Source: Streptoverticillium olivoreticuli subsp. olivoreticuli (GTDB taxonomy: Bacteria > Actinomycetota > Actinomycetes > Streptomycetales > Streptomycetaceae). From it: 64,000 bases of DNA. The stretch spans positions 5,502,001 through 5,566,000 of the forward strand of contig NZ_CP031455.1 of the NCBI RefSeq assembly GCF_003391135.1, in the 5' to 3' direction. Positions 26,119 to 34,093 of this stretch are shown here, one piece after another. Position 1 is the stretch's first letter. Each line of letters starts with the position of its first letter. The notes under the pieces were generated by a model. It was not told the origin of the DNA, searched no databases, and saw only the letters and a program-made list of their open reading frames with translations. Both the position numbers and the translations under genes were made by a program.

Positions 26119-26137
26119 ATTGACAGTCCTCGTCAAT
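26119..26137. promoter_or_regulatory. Candidate operator: ATTGAC-7-GTCAAT inverted repeat
   Basis: Perfect 6-bp inverted repeat (26119-26124 and 26132-26137) in the 98-bp gap between the ArsR-type gene and a divergent small gene. The TTGAC words also resemble -35 boxes facing both ways, so binding would block both promoters. Confidence 0.55.
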
Positions 26138-26177
26138 TGGCGCGCCAGTGGCTTCGCGACCGGCGCAGGGTGGGGAC

Positions 26178-26543
26178 ATGAACGCCACTCAGCAGCACAT
26201 GCTCGACCTCTACCGCACCGCCCAGCATCAGGAGCCCGCCCCGCTCACCCCGGGCGAGGGGCAGCTCCGGGCCCTCCGCGCGTTCCGCACCTGGAGGGAC
26301 TTCCGGGCCGTCGTCGACGAGCGCGCCGCGGCCCGCCGCTCCCGCCGGCACGCCCTGCTCTCCTTCCTCCGGCCGGGGACGCGCACTCCGGCGCACCCGG
26401 TGGCCCGCGCCGCCGCCCGCCCCGCGGCGGAGGCCCGGACCGCGGAGCCCGCCTCACCCTGCGCCTCCGGCGCCCGCCGGAACCCGGGCCAGGACCGCGA
26501 CGACCGCCTCGACGACCGCCTCGGGCGTCCAGCTCAGTGCTGA
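26178..26543 (+). CDS. Small hypothetical protein divergent from the ArsR-type regulator
   Basis: A 121-residue reading frame, MNATQQHMLDLYRTAQHQEPAPLTPGEG..., with a charged helical first half (LRALRAFRTWRDFRAVVDERAAARRSRRH) and a low-complexity Ala/Pro/Arg second half. GGTGGGGA precedes ATG 26178. It shares the operator region with the ArsR-type gene, so it may be that regulator's target. Its last 90 bp overlap the convergent lyase gene, which is unusual, and the true end or even the reality of the C-terminal half is uncertain. No family recognised. Confidence 0.5.
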   Translation: MNATQQHMLDLYRTAQHQEPAPLTPGEGQLRALRAFRTWRDFRAVVDERAAARRSRRHALLSFLRPGTRTPAHPVARAAARPAAEARTAEPASPCASGARRNPGQDRDDRLDDRLGRPAQC

Positions 26544-27674
26544 CGAGGTGATCGTGACCTCGGTGAACGACAGACCGGGCACGTCGGAGGACGACCAGCC
26601 GTCGAACACCGTCGTACGGGTCTCCTCCGCCAGCGCCACCCCGGCCTCCTCCAGCGCGTGTGCCGGATACGGCAGCCACACCTGGAACTGGTGGGTGTGC
26701 GGCACCCTTGGATTGACCCGGAACCACGGCACCCCGGCCGCTCGGAAACCCTCCTCCAGCGCCGCCGCCACGACCCTGGCGTGCGCCACGTACGACGGAA
26801 GCCGGGGCAGTTCGCGCTCCAGCCCGGACAGCGCCGCGAGCGCCGCGGGCCACTGCTGGAAGACGTCGCCGCCGTACCGGTGCCGCCACGCCTTCGCCTC
26901 CTCCACCAGCTCCGCGGGCCCGGCCAGCGCGGCCCCCGATATGCCGCCGAGCGATTTGTAGAAGGACACGTAGACCGAGTCGGCGAGGGCCGCCACCTCG
27001 GCCGGACCCACACCGAAGTGGGTCGCGCACTCCCACAGCCGCGCGCCGTCGAAGTGGACCACCGCCTCCCGCTCGCGGGCCGCCTCCACCACGGCGGTGA
27101 GCTCCTCCCACGTGGGCAGGAGGAAGCCCGCGCCCCGCAGCGGCAGTTCGAGCGCGAGAGTCCCGAAGGGTTCGTCGAGATCGCGGACCTCCGCGGCAGT
27201 CGGCGGCCGGGGACCGCTCGCGAGACGCACCGCGCGCAGGCCGGAGACCTGTGCGTACGCGCCGCGCTCGTCCTTCTCCAGATGGGACATGGGGTGAAGT
27301 GCCACCACCGGGCTGCCGGTGCGCCCCGCCCAGCACCGCAGGGCCACCTGCTGCGCCATCGTGCCGGTCGGGAAGAACGCCGCGGCCTCCGTGCCCAGCA
27401 GCTCCGCGACCTCTCGCTCCAGCTCGCCGACGATCCCGTCGCCGTACATATCCGCCTGCTCGTCCAGGCCACGGCCCGCGGGGGCCTCCGCGGACAGTGC
27501 GGCCAGCCGCTCGGCGATCGTCGCCACGGGCGGGCCCGCCGAGAGGACCCGCTCCGAACCCCGCACGGCCGCGACCCTGCGCGCCCGGTCCACACCCGGC
27601 CCCTCCTCCGGCTCCGCCGCGCCGGTTTCCGCCGTCGCCGCCTCGGTCTTCTCCCCGGTCCTGTCGTCAGCCAT
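26454..27674 (-). CDS. Threonine aldolase / beta-eliminating lyase-like PLP enzyme
   Basis: A 406-residue fold-type I PLP protein. After an acidic low-complexity N-terminus (about 45 residues) come the MYGDGIVGELEREVAELLGTEAAAFFPTGTMAQQ substrate/PLP region, HFDGARLW with the PLP-binding Asp, and YVSFYKSLGG with the Schiff-base Lys. Low-specificity threonine aldolases split L-threonine to glycine and acetaldehyde. ATG 27674 was chosen; the open frame runs much further but crosses the divergent promoter. The C-terminus overlaps the small convergent gene by 90 bp. Substrate specificity is not resolved. Confidence 0.85.
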   Translation of the reverse strand: MADDRTGEKTEAATAETGAAEPEEGPGVDRARRVAAVRGSERVLSAGPPVATIAERLAALSAEAPAGRGLDEQADMYGDGIVGELEREVAELLGTEAAAFFPTGTMAQQVALRCWAGRTGSPVVALHPMSHLEKDERGAYAQVSGLRAVRLASGPRPPTAAEVRDLDEPFGTLALELPLRGAGFLLPTWEELTAVVEAAREREAVVHFDGARLWECATHFGVGPAEVAALADSVYVSFYKSLGGISGAALAGPAELVEEAKAWRHRYGGDVFQQWPAALAALSGLERELPRLPSYVAHARVVAAALEEGFRAAGVPWFRVNPRVPHTHQFQVWLPYPAHALEEAGVALAEETRTTVFDGWSSSDVPGLSFTEVTITSSALSWTPEAVVEAVVAVLARVPAGAGGAG

Positions 27675-27711
27675 GTGCCGATGATGGCGCATCTCCGGAA
27701 CACCGCCCGAG

Positions 27712-27735
27712 TTATCCACAGGCGGGTTATCCACA
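27712..27735 (+). promoter_or_regulatory. Two perfect DnaA-box 9-mers, direct repeat
   Basis: TTATCCACA at 27712-27720 and again at 27727-27735, in the same orientation, 15 bp apart and each followed by GG. They lie in the 183-bp divergent gap between the threonine-aldolase-like gene and the panC operon. The sequence is the E. coli DnaA-box consensus. Confidence 0.6.
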
Positions 27736-27857
27736 GGGCTGGGACGTTCGGAATCGGCCGCCGCACACTCGCGTAGCATGACGAAGGAATCGTCCGGTAC
27801 CCGCCCCTGGCCTGCGGCATGGGGGACCCCAGGACTGGAACGGAAGGCCATCGCCGC

Positions 27858-28778
27858 GTGAACGCACAACCCATCCCGCAGCACCCGAGCCCACAGGACC
27901 GACCGGCCCGGCTCACCGTCGGCGTCGTCGGCGCGGGCCGTGTCGGCCCCTCGCTGGCCGCCGCGCTGCGGCTCGCCGGGCACCGCCCGGTCGCCGCCTC
28001 CGGAGTCTCCGACGCCTCGGTGCGCCGGGCCGCCGACCTGCTCCCCGGAGTGCCCCTCGTCCCGCCCGCCGAGGTGCTCGCGCGCGCGGATCTGGTGCTG
28101 CTCACCGTGCCCGACGACGTCCTCCCCGGGCTGGTCGCCGGGCTCGCCGAGACCGGCGCCGTCCGCCCCGGCCAGCTCGTCGTGCACACCTCGGGCCGGC
28201 ACGGCACGGCCGTCCTCGACCCGGCGCGCAGGGCCGGCGCCCTGCCGCTCGCCCTGCACCCCGCCATGACCTTCACCGGCACACAGCTGGACGTGGAGCG
28301 GCTCGCGGGCTGCTCCTTCGGCGTCACCGCGCCCGACGAGCTGCGGCTCGCCGCGGAGGCCCTGGTCATCGAGATGGGCGGCGAGCCCGAGTGGATAGCG
28401 GAGAGCGCCCGCCCCCTCTACCACGCGGCCCTCGCCATCGGCTCGAACCACCTGGTCACCCTGGTCGCCCAGGCCATGGACCTGCTGCGGACCGCGGGCG
28501 TCGAAGCCCCCGACCGCATGCTCGGCCCCCTGCTCGGCGCCGCGCTCGACAACGTCCTGCGCAGCGGCGACGCCGCCCTCACCGGCCCGGTGGCCCGCGG
28601 CGACGCGGGCACCGTCGCCGCCCACATAGCGGAACTGCGCACCCACGCACCCCACGCCGTCGCCGGATACCTGGCCATGGCACGCACGACCGCGGACCGC
28701 GCCCTCGCGCACGGCCTGCTCAAGCCGGAACTGGCGGAGGACCTGCTCGGCGTCCTCGCGGACGGAGGCAACGAATGA
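27858..28778 (+). CDS. Rossmann-like protein with DUF2520 domain
   Basis: A 306-residue two-domain protein. The N-terminal NAD(P)-type motif VGVVGAGRVGPSLAAAL is near residues 20-36, and the C-terminal DUF2520 domain is helical (GAEAPDRMLGPLLGAALDNVL-like region). The layout resembles ketopantoate reductase and ProC-type 6-phosphogluconate dehydrogenase folds. It overlaps panC by ATGA, so a role in pantothenate synthesis, for example as a ketopantoate reductase substitute, is tempting but unproven. GTG 27858 has GGAAGG (27842-27847) 10 nt upstream. A TAGCAT at 27773-27778 is a candidate -10. This is the first gene of the panC-nadB-nadC-coaX operon. Confidence 0.85.
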   Translation: MNAQPIPQHPSPQDRPARLTVGVVGAGRVGPSLAAALRLAGHRPVAASGVSDASVRRAADLLPGVPLVPPAEVLARADLVLLTVPDDVLPGLVAGLAETGAVRPGQLVVHTSGRHGTAVLDPARRAGALPLALHPAMTFTGTQLDVERLAGCSFGVTAPDELRLAAEALVIEMGGEPEWIAESARPLYHAALAIGSNHLVTLVAQAMDLLRTAGVEAPDRMLGPLLGAALDNVLRSGDAALTGPVARGDAGTVAAHIAELRTHAPHAVAGYLAMARTTADRALAHGLLKPELAEDLLGVLADGGNE

Positions 28779-29650
28779 CCACCCAGCTCACCCGTACGGC
28801 AGAGGAGCTGCACGCCCTGCCCCGCGCGGGCCGACGAGCCGTCGTGATGACGATGGGCGCCCTCCACGAGGGCCACGCCACCCTGGTCCGCACCGCCCGC
28901 CGGCTCGTGGGCACGGACGGCCAGGTCGTCGTCACCGTCTTCGTCAACCCCCTCCAGTTCGGCGCGGGTGAAGATCTCGACCGTTATCCGCGCACCCTCG
29001 ACGCCGACATCGTCCTCGCGGAGAAGGCCGGCGCCGACATCGTGCTCGCCCCCGCCGTCGACGAGGTCTACCCCGGCGGCGAGCCCCAGGTGCGGATCAC
29101 CGCCGGGCCCATGGGGGAGCGCCTCGAAGGCGCCCACCGTCCCGGCCACTTCGACGGCATGCTCACCGTCGTCGCCAAGCTGCTCCACCTCACCCGGCCC
29201 GACGTCGCGCTCTACGGCCAGAAGGACGCCCAGCAGCTCGCGCTCATCCGCCGCATGGTCCGCGACCTCAACTTCCCCGTCGAGGTCGTGGGCGTCCCCA
29301 CCGTCCGAGAGGGCGGCAACCTCGCCCTCTCCAGCCGCAACCGCTATCTCTCCGAGGCCGACCGCGCCTCCGCCCTGGAGATATCGCGTGCCCTGCTCAC
29401 CGCGGAGGCGGCCGTCGCCAAGGGCCCCGCGGCCGTCCGCCGCTCCGCCCGCGCCATCCTGGACAACGCGGCACGGATGGAGCCCCCGGTCGTCCTCGAC
29501 TATCTGGCGCTCGTCGACCCCGCAGACTTCACCGAGGTCCCCGACGGCCACACCGGCGAAGCGGTCCTGGCCGTCGCCGCCAAGGTGGGCACCACCCGCC
29601 TCATCGACAACATCCCCCTGACCTTCGCGGAAACCGGAGCACAGCGATGA
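28775..29650 (+). CDS. panC: Pantothenate synthetase
   Basis: A 291-residue ligase joining pantoate and beta-alanine with ATP. It has the nucleotidyltransferase HIGH-like motif ALHEGHATLV, YGQKDAQQL and the KMSK-like LSSRNRYLS, all intact. ATG 28775 overlaps the stop codon of the DUF2520 gene, and its own TGA overlaps the nadB ATG, so it is translationally coupled on both sides. Operon partners make both coenzyme A precursors (PanC, CoaX) and NAD precursors (NadB, NadC). Confidence 0.96.
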   Translation: MTTQLTRTAEELHALPRAGRRAVVMTMGALHEGHATLVRTARRLVGTDGQVVVTVFVNPLQFGAGEDLDRYPRTLDADIVLAEKAGADIVLAPAVDEVYPGGEPQVRITAGPMGERLEGAHRPGHFDGMLTVVAKLLHLTRPDVALYGQKDAQQLALIRRMVRDLNFPVEVVGVPTVREGGNLALSSRNRYLSEADRASALEISRALLTAEAAVAKGPAAVRRSARAILDNAARMEPPVVLDYLALVDPADFTEVPDGHTGEAVLAVAAKVGTTRLIDNIPLTFAETGAQR

Positions 29651-31371
29651 CCGGCATACGGCTGCACGCACCCCGGCCCGGCTGGTCCGTCGACGCCGAT
29701 GTCGTCGTCGTCGGATCCGGCGTCGCGGGGCTCACCGTCGCGCTGCGCTGCGCCGCCGCCGGGGCCGCTGTCACCGTCGTCACCAAGGCCCGCCTCGACG
29801 ACGGCTCCACGCGCTGGGCGCAGGGCGGCATCGCCGCCGCGCTCGGCGACGGCGACACCCCTGAGCAGCACCTCGACGACACCCTCGTCGCCGGTGCCGG
29901 GATCTGCTCGGAGGAGGCCGTGCGCGCGCTGGTCACCGAGGGCCCCGACGCGGTGCGCCGCCTCATCGCCACCGGCGCCCTCTTCGACACCGACAGCGAC
30001 ACCGGCGAGATCCTGCTGACCCGCGAGGGCGGTCACCACCGCAGCCGGATCGCCCACGCCGGCGGCGACGCCACCGGTGCCGAGATCTCCCGCGCCCTTG
30101 TCGGGGCCGTCCGTGACGCGGGCATCAAGACCGTGGAGAACGCCCTCGTCCTCGACCTCCTCAAGGACTCCGAGGGCCGCGCCGCGGGTGTCACCCTGCA
30201 CGTCATGGGCGAGGGCTGCCACGACGGCGTCGGCGCCGTGCGCGCCAAGGCGGTCGTGCTGGCCACCGGCGGCATGGGCCAGGTGTTCTCCGCGACCACG
30301 AACCCCCCCGTCTCCACCGGCGACGGCGTCGCCCTCGCCCTGCGCGCCGGGGCGGAGGTCTCCGACCTGGAGTTCGTCCAGTTCCACCCGACCGTCCTGT
30401 GGCTCGGCCCCGACGCCGAGGGGCAGCAGCCCCTGGTGTCCGAGGCGGTCCGCGGCGAGGGCGCCCACCTCGTCGACGCCGACGGCCACCGCTTCATGGT
30501 CGGCGCCCACGAGCTGGCCGAGCTGGCCCCGCGCGACATCGTCGCCAAGGGCATCACGCGCCGCATGCAGGAGCTCGGCGCCGATCACATGTACCTCGAC
30601 GCCCGGCACTTCGGCGCGAAGATGTGGGCCCACCGCTTCCCCACCATCCTCGCCGCCTGCCGCGCCCACGGCATCGACCCCGTGACCGAGCCCATCCCGG
30701 TCGCGCCCGCCGCGCACTACGCCTCCGGCGGCGTACGCACCGACCTGCACGGCCGCACGACGCTGCCGGGGCTGTACGCCTGCGGCGAGGTCGCCTGCAC
30801 CGGCGTCCACGGCGCCAACCGGCTCGCGTCCAACTCCCTCCTGGAGGGCCTGGTCTTCGCCGAGCGCATCGCCGCGGACATCGCGGCGGACGACTGCGCG
30901 GCGCCGGGCGAGGCCACCGTCGCCGACCGGCCGGCCACCCCCCTCCTCGCCCCCGAAGCCCGCTTCGCGATCCAGCGCATCATGACCACGGGCGCCGGAG
31001 TGCTGCGTTCCGCGGAGAGCCTGGAGCGGGCCGCGGCCGACCTGGACCGGCTGCTCTCCCAGGCGGTCACCACGCTGGAGACGGACGGCAAGACCGCCGA
31101 GCCCGGCACCGAGAGCTGGGAGGCCACCAACCTCCTGCTCGTCTCCCGCGTCCTGGTCGCCGCCGCCCTGCGCCGCGAGGAGACCCGCGGCTGCCACTGG
31201 CGCGAGGACTTCCCCGACCGCGTCGACACCACCTGGCGCCGCCACCTCCTGGTCACCCTGCGCCCCGACCGTACGCTCGCGGTCTCCCGCACGGACTCCG
31301 CGGCCTTCCCCGCGGTGTCCGCCACAGCAGTCCCGCCCGTCACTCCCGCCGCCCTCAAGGAGACACCGTGA
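29647..31371 (+). CDS. nadB: L-aspartate oxidase
   Basis: A 574-residue FAD enzyme oxidising L-aspartate to iminoaspartate for quinolinate synthesis. The FAD-binding motif VVGSGVAGLTVAL is near the N-terminus, TRWAQGGIAA follows, and GANRLASNSLLEGLVFAERIA is the conserved C-terminal flavin region. A helical C-terminal domain ends the protein. ATG 29647 overlaps panC and the TGA overlaps nadC. The next pathway enzyme, quinolinate synthase NadA, is not encoded in the window, so the de novo NAD genes are split here. Confidence 0.95.
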   Translation: MTGIRLHAPRPGWSVDADVVVVGSGVAGLTVALRCAAAGAAVTVVTKARLDDGSTRWAQGGIAAALGDGDTPEQHLDDTLVAGAGICSEEAVRALVTEGPDAVRRLIATGALFDTDSDTGEILLTREGGHHRSRIAHAGGDATGAEISRALVGAVRDAGIKTVENALVLDLLKDSEGRAAGVTLHVMGEGCHDGVGAVRAKAVVLATGGMGQVFSATTNPPVSTGDGVALALRAGAEVSDLEFVQFHPTVLWLGPDAEGQQPLVSEAVRGEGAHLVDADGHRFMVGAHELAELAPRDIVAKGITRRMQELGADHMYLDARHFGAKMWAHRFPTILAACRAHGIDPVTEPIPVAPAAHYASGGVRTDLHGRTTLPGLYACGEVACTGVHGANRLASNSLLEGLVFAERIAADIAADDCAAPGEATVADRPATPLLAPEARFAIQRIMTTGAGVLRSAESLERAAADLDRLLSQAVTTLETDGKTAEPGTESWEATNLLLVSRVLVAAALRREETRGCHWREDFPDRVDTTWRRHLLVTLRPDRTLAVSRTDSAAFPAVSATAVPPVTPAALKETP

Positions 31372-32378
31372 GCACCACCGACGACCTTCCCCTGCACCAG
31401 ATCGGCCTGTCCGAGGAGGAAGCCGCGGCCGGCGGCTGCGGCGACGGCTGTGGCTGCGGCGAGACGTTCGAGGCGGACGCCATGGAGTGCGGGCTCGACC
31501 CCGCGCTCGCCGAGCTGCTCGCGGGCGCGGGCCTGGACCCGCTCCAGGTCGAGGACATCGCGCACCTCGCGGTCGAGGAGGACCTCGACGGCGGCGAGGA
31601 CATCACGACCGTCGCGACCATCCCCGAGGACGCCGTCGCCACCGGCGACTTCACCGCCCGCGAGGACGGCACCGTCGCCGGTCTGCGCATCGCCGAGGCC
31701 ATCCTCTCGGTCGTCTGCACCGACGAGTTCGAGGTCGAGCGGCACGTCGAGGACGGCGACCGGGTGTCGGCCGGCCAGAAGCTGCTGACCGTGCGCACCC
31801 GCACCCGCGACCTGCTCACCGCCGAGCGCAGCGCGCTCAACCTGCTCTGCCACCTGTCCGGCATCGCCACCGCCACCCGCGAGTGGGCCGACATCCTCAA
31901 GGGCACCAAGGCCGCCGTCCGCGACACCCGCAAGACCACGGTCGGCCTGCGTGCCCTGGAGAAGTACGCGGTGCGCTGCGGCGACGGCGTCAACCACCGC
32001 ATGTCGCTCTCCGACGCCGCGCTCATCAAGGACAACCACGTGGTCGCCGCCGGTGGCGTCGCCGCCGCCTTCCGCGCCGTCCGCGAGCGCTTCCCCCAGG
32101 CGCCGGTCGAGGTCGAGGTCGACCGGCTCGACCAGATCGCGCCGGTCCTCGCCGAGGGCGCCGACCTGATCCTGCTCGACAACTTCACCGTCGAGCAGAC
32201 CCGCGAGGCGGTCGAACTCGTCGCGGGCCGCGCCATGCTGGAGTCCTCCGGCCGCCTCAGCCACGTCAACGCCCGTGCCTACGCGGAGACCGGCGTCGAC
32301 TACCTCGCGGTCGGCGCGCTCACCCACTCCTCCCCGATCCTCGACATCGGCCTGGACCTCCGGGAGGAGACCGCCTGA
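31368..32378 (+). CDS. nadC: Nicotinate-nucleotide pyrophosphorylase (carboxylating) with Cys-rich N-terminal segment
   Basis: A 336-residue quinolinate phosphoribosyltransferase making nicotinate mononucleotide. Core motifs are DTRKTTVGLR (PRPP/quinolinate site), LIKDNHV and EVEVDRLDQ. The normal catalytic fold begins near residue 45. Before it is an extension with a GCGDGCGCGE cluster (Cys24, Cys28, Cys30) and Cys41, which could bind a metal. GTG 31368 overlaps nadB in GTGA, and the frame before it is only the shadow of nadB. TGATG couples it to coaX. Confidence 0.94.
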   Translation: MSTTDDLPLHQIGLSEEEAAAGGCGDGCGCGETFEADAMECGLDPALAELLAGAGLDPLQVEDIAHLAVEEDLDGGEDITTVATIPEDAVATGDFTAREDGTVAGLRIAEAILSVVCTDEFEVERHVEDGDRVSAGQKLLTVRTRTRDLLTAERSALNLLCHLSGIATATREWADILKGTKAAVRDTRKTTVGLRALEKYAVRCGDGVNHRMSLSDAALIKDNHVVAAGGVAAAFRAVRERFPQAPVEVEVDRLDQIAPVLAEGADLILLDNFTVEQTREAVELVAGRAMLESSGRLSHVNARAYAETGVDYLAVGALTHSSPILDIGLDLREETA

Positions 32379-33175
32379 TGCTGCTCACCATCGATGTCGG
32401 CAACACCCATACCGTCCTCGGTCTGTTCGACGGCGAGGACATCGTCGAGCACTGGCGGGTCTCCACCGACGCCCGCCGCACCGCCGACGAACTGGCCGTC
32501 CTGCTCCAGGGTCTGATGGGCATGCACCCGCTGCTCGGCGAGGAGCTGGGTGACGGCATCGACGGCATCGCGATCTGCTCCACGGTCCCCGCCGTCCTTC
32601 ACGAGCTCCGCGAGGTCACCCGCCGCTACTACGGCGACGTCCCCGCGGTCCTGGTCGAGCCGGGCGTCAAGACCGGCGTGCCGATCCTGATGGACAACCC
32701 CAAGGAGGTCGGCGCGGACCGCATCGTCAACGCCGTGGCGGCCGTCGAGCTCTACGGCGGCCCCTGTGTCGTCGTCGACTTCGGTACGGCCACCACCTTC
32801 GACGCGGTCAGCGCGCGCGGGGAGTACGCGGGCGGGGTGATCGCCCCCGGCATCGAGATCTCCGTGGAGGCACTGGGCGTCAAGGGCGCCCAGCTCCGCA
32901 AGATCGAGCTGGCCCGCCCGCGCAGCGTCATCGGCAAGAACACGGTCGAGGCCATGCAGTCCGGCATCCTCTACGGCTTCGCGGGCCAGGTCGACGGCGT
33001 CGTCACCCGGATGGCCCGCGAGCTGGCCGACGACCCCGACGATGTCACGGTCATCGCCACCGGCGGCCTCTCGCCGCTGGTGCTCGGCGAGGCGTCGGTC
33101 ATCGACGAGCACGAGCCCTGGCTCACGCTCATCGGCCTGCGCCTGGTGTACGAGCGCAATGTCGCCCGCACATAG
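32378..33175 (+). CDS. coaX: Type III pantothenate kinase
   Basis: A 265-residue ASKHA-fold kinase carrying out the first step of CoA synthesis. The phosphate-1 motif TIDVGNTHTVLGLF, the VGADRIVNA block, DFGTATTFD (phosphate-2) and TGGLSPL (adenosine) are intact. Type III enzymes use ATP poorly saturably, need a monovalent cation and are not inhibited by CoA. It starts at ATG 32378 inside the nadC stop codon and is the last gene of the operon. A weak GGGAGC/GCTCCC inverted repeat follows at about 33195-33228. Confidence 0.95.
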   Translation: MLLTIDVGNTHTVLGLFDGEDIVEHWRVSTDARRTADELAVLLQGLMGMHPLLGEELGDGIDGIAICSTVPAVLHELREVTRRYYGDVPAVLVEPGVKTGVPILMDNPKEVGADRIVNAVAAVELYGGPCVVVDFGTATTFDAVSARGEYAGGVIAPGIEISVEALGVKGAQLRKIELARPRSVIGKNTVEAMQSGILYGFAGQVDGVVTRMARELADDPDDVTVIATGGLSPLVLGEASVIDEHEPWLTLIGLRLVYERNVART

Positions 33176-33322
33176 GGCACCGGCGGGTACGGTCGGGAGC
33201 GTGGTGCGCTCGTAGGGAATGCTCCCGCGGGCGCAACCGGGGGGCCGCTCCAACTGTCCTGTCAGCTGCGGGACATGATCGTGCACATGATGGGCGTGGA
33301 GCGTATGCGCAGGAAGTGGACA

Positions 33323-33958
33323 ATGCGACGGCTTGCGGCCGTCGCCGCGGTGGCGGCGGCCGGACTGGGCCTGGCCGTCGGGCCGGTGAGCGCCGGTGAG
33401 CTGCCGCGCGCCGACTACCAGGCCGTCGCCCATCCCGTCGTGGGCCGCGTCGGCCAGACCGTCGAGGTCGAACTGGGCGTCAGGAACGGCGGCCCCGCCC
33501 CCGCGGCCGTCCGGGGCGGTCATGGCGCCGGCACGTACGAGGTGATCCCGCCCGCGGGGACCACCATCACCGCGGCGCGCCCGCCGCAGGGCGGTGGCCG
33601 GCAGCCGTGCGTGGCGAAGGCGACGCCCACCGGCCCGGCCGCGTACGTCTGCGCGATCGGTGAGGACTTCCCCGCGGGCGACCAGGAGACGCTGCGCTTC
33701 CAGGTCCGCATCGACAGGAAGGTCGAGGGCGCGGAGGGCCGGGTCCAGGTGCTCGACCACGACGCCGGGCAGGCGCCCGACCCGGACCCGGCCAACGACT
33801 CGGCCCCGATCCGCGTGGAGCTCCTGCCCCCGGCCCCGCCGCCCGCCCGCGCGGAGGACCTGGGCACCAACGGCACCCTCCTCATCGCCACCACGTCGGG
33901 CACGGCCCTCTCGGCGGGAGCCATAGCCCTGGGCGCCTCCCGCCGCCGTCAGCGCTGA
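33323..33958 (+). CDS. Secreted or anchored protein with DUF11-like domain
   Basis: A 211-residue protein with a signal peptide (MRRLAAVAAVAAAGLGLAVGPVSA, cleavage about residue 24). The mature part is beta-rich (VGQTVEVELGVRNGGPAPAAVRGGH... then FQVRIDRKVEGAEGRVQVLD), like DUF11/CARDB surface domains, with one Cys pair. A Pro-rich linker leads to a C-terminal hydrophobic stretch and an Arg-rich end (SRRRQR), i.e. a tail anchor. ATG 33323 has AGGAAG 6 nt upstream. ATG 33305 and ATG 33275 are in frame but would lengthen the n-region. It is probably displayed on the cell surface. No enzyme motif seen. Confidence 0.7.
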   Translation: MRRLAAVAAVAAAGLGLAVGPVSAGELPRADYQAVAHPVVGRVGQTVEVELGVRNGGPAPAAVRGGHGAGTYEVIPPAGTTITAARPPQGGGRQPCVAKATPTGPAAYVCAIGEDFPAGDQETLRFQVRIDRKVEGAEGRVQVLDHDAGQAPDPDPANDSAPIRVELLPPAPPPARAEDLGTNGTLLIATTSGTALSAGAIALGASRRRQR

Positions 33959-34053
33959 CGCGGCCGCCGGAGGGCGGCCCGCCGCGGGAGCGGAAGCCGT
34001 ACCTGACGATGGGCCGCGGCCAAACATCCATGCCACGCCCGAAATGCATTGAT

Positions 34054-34069
34054 CGGACAATTTTGTCCG
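34054..34069. promoter_or_regulatory. 16-bp palindrome CGGACAATTTTGTCCG
   Basis: A perfect 7-bp inverted repeat with a TT centre, 15-30 bp upstream of the -10 of the next gene. It stands out as low-GC in its surroundings and could be an operator. Confidence 0.4.
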
Positions 34070-34078
34070 CTTAGCACT

Positions 34079-34093
34079 TAAAGTCAGCGCATG
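34079..34093 (+). promoter_or_regulatory. Leaderless-type -10 element
   Basis: TAAAGT at 34079-34084, 6 nt, then ATG 34091. No Shine-Dalgarno sequence. Confidence 0.5.

Noticed and set aside
33195..33228. GGGAGC/GCTCCC inverted repeat after coaX as a terminator
   Set aside because: The stem is short with a long loop and no T-run; mentioned under coaX but not listed as a terminator.
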